Shown here: positions 4,291 through 6,498 of the stretch, piece by piece
How the letters are laid out: every line of letters begins with the position of its first letter
Position numbering within the stretch: position 1 is the stretch's first letter
Assembly (NCBI GenBank): GCA_020854015.1
Contig: JADZGG010000192.1
Coordinates: 1-6,498, forward strand
Origin: Flavobacteriales bacterium
GTDB taxonomy: Bacteria > Bacteroidota > Bacteroidia > Flavobacteriales_F > PHOS-HE28
Direction: 5' to 3'
Length of the DNA: 6,498 bases
The notes under the pieces: model-generated
The model's database searches: none
What the model was told of the DNA's origin: nothing
The model's input: only the letters and a program-made list of their open reading frames with translations
Program-made: the position numbers and the translations under genes

Positions 4291-6498
4291 TCAGGTCGCA
4301 TCCTCCACGCGCTCCACCTTCGGCGGAATGAACTTGTAGATCACGGGTGTCACCAAGCGGGAAAGGAGGGTGGAGCTGATGAGGCCGCCGATGAGGACGA
4401 TCGCCAGCGGGCTGATGAGCGGGTTGGTGCTGACGGCGATCGGTAGCAGGCCCCCGATGGCGGTGAGGCTGGTGAGCACGATGGGCAGGAAGCGGATCTC
4501 GCCGGCCTCGCGGATGGCCTGGTCCAGCGTGCGGCCTTCGGAGCGGAGCTGGTTGGTGAAGTCCACCAGCAGGATGGAGTTCTTCACCTCGATACCGGCC
4601 AGCGCAATGAGGCCGATGATGGCCACGAACGAAAGGCTGTTGCCCGTGAGCCACAAGGCCAGCACGGCGCCCACGATGCCCAAAGGGATCACGCTCAGCA
4701 CGATCAAGGTGCTCTTGAAGGTGCGGAACTCCAGGATCAACACGGCGATGAAGAGGAAGACGGTGGCGATGATCACCGTGCCGAAGCCACCGAAACTGTC
4801 CTGCCGCGATTCCACTTCGCCACCCCATCCGTAGGTATAGCCTGCCGGCAAAGGCGTTTCCTTCAAGCGCGCTTCCACATCCGCGATCACGCCGTCCACG
4901 AGGAAGCCTTGCTGCACGAAAGCACTGATGGCCACGTACCGTTTCTTGGTAAGGTGCTTGATGTTGAGCGGTGAGGACTCCAACCGGATATCGGCCACCT
5001 GCCTCAGCGGGACGGCCGTGCCCAAGCGGTTGTTCACGTACAGGTCGTCGAAGATGCTGAGGTCGGCGCGTTCGCCTTTCGCGGCGGTGAGCAGCACGGT
5101 CCGCTCATCACCATTGCGGTCGTTGAAGCGGCCCAAGGGCAAACCGGCCACGGCCATGCGCACGGTGCGGTCGATGTCCACGGTGGCGATGCCGAGCAAG
5201 CTGGCCTTCTCGCGGTCGATGTCCACGCGCACATCGCTCTTCAGGTTGGCGAGCGGATCATCGACGTACAGGGTGCCGGGCGTTATCCGCAGCAGCTCGG
5301 CCACGCGCGCGCTCTGCACACGCAGGGAATCGATGTTCTCCCCGAAGATCCGCACCTCCACCGGGGCCAGCACGGGCGGACCTTGCTCGAAGTTCTTCAC
5401 TTCGATCTTGGCGCCTGGGATGCTGCTGAAGCGGGCGCGCAGCGAATCGATGAGGGCCAGTTTTTCGTCCGCCGGCGTATCGTCCTGAAGCAGCACGAAG
5501 ACCTGTGCGAAGTCGGGTGTTTCGTTCTGCTGGATCACGTTGTAGGACACGCGGGGATTGCCCTTTCCCACGTTGCTGGCGAAGTACTTCACGGCCGGGG
5601 TGGCGGCGAGCTCGCGTTCCACGATGTGGGTGAGGCTGTCGGTGTGTTCGATGTTGCTCTGAAGCGGCGCGCGGATGTTCACCATGAACTGCGGCTTCTC
5701 CGACGCGGGGAAGAGGCTGAAGCCGATGCGACCCATGAGGAAGAGCGAACCAGCGAACACCAGCGTGGCGATCCCGATGGTGGTCCAGGGTCGGTTCAGC
5801 GAGCGGTTGAGCACCGGAGCATAGGTGCTATGGATGCCTTTCTGCAGTGCTTGCAGGAAAACGTTGCCTTCGTGCTTGCCGCTGTGCTCTTTCAACAGGC
5901 GGCTGCTGAGGAAGGGGACGACGGTGAGCGACACGAGCATGCTGGCGAGCACCGAAAGGATCACGGCCATGGGCAGGCTGCGGATGAACTCGCCCGAGGC
6001 TTCGGGCATGAACACCAAGGGCATGAAGGCGATGATGAGCGTGACGGTGCAGCCGATCACGGCCATGCCGATCTGGTTGGTGGCCTTCAGTGTGGCCTCC
6101 ATGCGGCTGTGTCCTTCACGGATCCAGCGTTCGATGTTCTCCACCACCACGATGCTGTCGTCAACAAGCAGACCGAGGGCCACCACGAGGCCTACGATGC
6201 TCAACTGGTTCAGGGTGTAGCCGAGCAGGTCCAGCATCACCACGCCCATGGCGAGGCTCAGGGGGATGCTGATCATCACCACGAGCGAGGCGCGGCCACC
6301 GAGTGGAAGCAGCGTGATCATCACCAGCAGGATGGCGATGGCGAAGTCGAGGCCAAGGCTGCTCAAGCGGCTGTTCACGTTGTCGGCCTGGTCGAAGTGC
6401 TTCACCATGTCCACGTTGGCGGGCAGGCCGCTGCGGAAGCCTTCAATGGCGGCATCGTACTTCTCCTGTGCCTGTGTGATGTTGTTGCCTTGCTTCAA
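4291..6498 (-). CDS. RND-family efflux pump permease (HAE1/AcrB-like), C-terminal 735 residues
   Basis: This is the inner-membrane, proton-driven subunit of a tripartite efflux pump, which would work with a periplasmic adaptor and an outer-membrane channel. The right edge cuts it: the frame is open there and, compared with AcrB, about 300 N-terminal residues are missing (TM1 and the first porter subdomains). In the visible part, TM2-TM6 span about residues 50-196, TM7 about 238-256, a large periplasmic loop 257-570, and TM8-TM12 about 572-722. The proton-relay residues are present: D113-D114 in TM4 (GLLVDDSIVVVEN, the AcrB D407/D408 pair), K639 in TM10 (GIEVKNSILLVDF) and threonines in TM11 (LTSLTAIGG). 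Retention of both aspartates, and no heavy-metal-type signature that I can see, favour the drug/organic-solute (HAE1) branch over the metal (HME) branch, but the substrate cannot be read. It ends in KFIPPKVERVEDAT, a normal short cytoplasmic tail. Partner genes would be expected beyond the right edge, upstream of it. Confidence 0.95.
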   Translation of the reverse strand: MKQGNNITQAQEKYDAAIEGFRSGLPANVDMVKHFDQADNVNSRLSSLGLDFAIAILLVMITLLPLGGRASLVVMISIPLSLAMGVVMLDLLGYTLNQLSIVGLVVALGLLVDDSIVVVENIERWIREGHSRMEATLKATNQIGMAVIGCTVTLIIAFMPLVFMPEASGEFIRSLPMAVILSVLASMLVSLTVVPFLSSRLLKEHSGKHEGNVFLQALQKGIHSTYAPVLNRSLNRPWTTIGIATLVFAGSLFLMGRIGFSLFPASEKPQFMVNIRAPLQSNIEHTDSLTHIVERELAATPAVKYFASNVGKGNPRVSYNVIQQNETPDFAQVFVLLQDDTPADEKLALIDSLRARFSSIPGAKIEVKNFEQGPPVLAPVEVRIFGENIDSLRVQSARVAELLRITPGTLYVDDPLANLKSDVRVDIDREKASLLGIATVDIDRTVRMAVAGLPLGRFNDRNGDERTVLLTAAKGERADLSIFDDLYVNNRLGTAVPLRQVADIRLESSPLNIKHLTKKRYVAISAFVQQGFLVDGVIADVEARLKETPLPAGYTYGWGGEVESRQDSFGGFGTVIIATVFLFIAVLILEFRTFKSTLIVLSVIPLGIVGAVLALWLTGNSLSFVAIIGLIALAGIEVKNSILLVDFTNQLRSEGRTLDQAIREAGEIRFLPIVLTSLTAIGGLLPIAVSTNPLISPLAIVLIGGLISSTLLSRLVTPVIYKFIPPKVERVEDAT

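Noticed and set aside
4211..4828. 205-codon minus-strand frame overlapping the end of the RND gene
   Set aside because: It is a different frame of the same strand as the RND permease, is rich in Arg, His and Pro as expected of a shifted GC-rich frame, and runs into the intergenic repeat.
4291..6498. Heavy-metal (CusA/CzcA-type) identity for the RND permease
   Set aside because: No metal-relay methionine pattern or HME-type signature was seen; the double-aspartate TM4 and overall style fit the HAE1 branch better, although the missing N-terminus leaves some doubt.

Overview
The window is GC-rich (about 60% by eye) and carries no IS element, tRNA, rRNA or CRISPR array. It most likely comes from a GC-rich member of the Bacteroidota, possibly a Flavobacteriales relative. 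The reasons are that no gene start has a clear Shine-Dalgarno sequence, that there is a long secreted kelch-type protein with the 'DLWxYDPxxxxWTQ' blade pattern, and that this protein ends in a doubled 'KYTGxxNDRD...IGGTVPTNT' motif of a style I associate with that group. The assignment is an inference from protein style, not a database result.

Layout. Four minus-strand genes fill positions 1-3623 and may form one transcription unit, read from high to low coordinates. The first is a secreted 874-residue kelch beta-propeller protein. After an 81-bp gap comes a 213-residue soluble protein of unknown function. Six bases later there may be a very small single-pass membrane protein of about 45 residues. 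Its stop codon overlaps the start of a secreted or lipid-free exported protein that runs off the left edge. On the plus strand, divergent from the kelch gene, is a Vsr-type DNA mismatch endonuclease (3722-4162). A 128-bp intergenic stretch follows, holding a short tandem/inverted repeat of a kind that appears dispersed in environmental genomes. Convergent to vsr, the last 735 residues of an RND efflux pump permease fill the rest of the window; its N-terminal part lies beyond the right edge.

How the genes relate. The three small genes after the kelch gene are tightly packed (6-bp gap, then an ATGATG overlap) and probably act together at the envelope, but their role is not readable from sequence. 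The Vsr gene has no cytosine methyltransferase beside it within this window, so its usual partner is not visible. The RND pump is ordinary: proton-relay residues are intact, and its membrane-fusion and outer-membrane partners would be expected outside the window. I see no clearly new multi-gene system. The most distinctive items are the architecture of the kelch protein (two apparent six-blade halves and a C-terminal doubled, partly decayed calcium-loop-like motif), the tiny overlapping genes, and the intergenic repeat.
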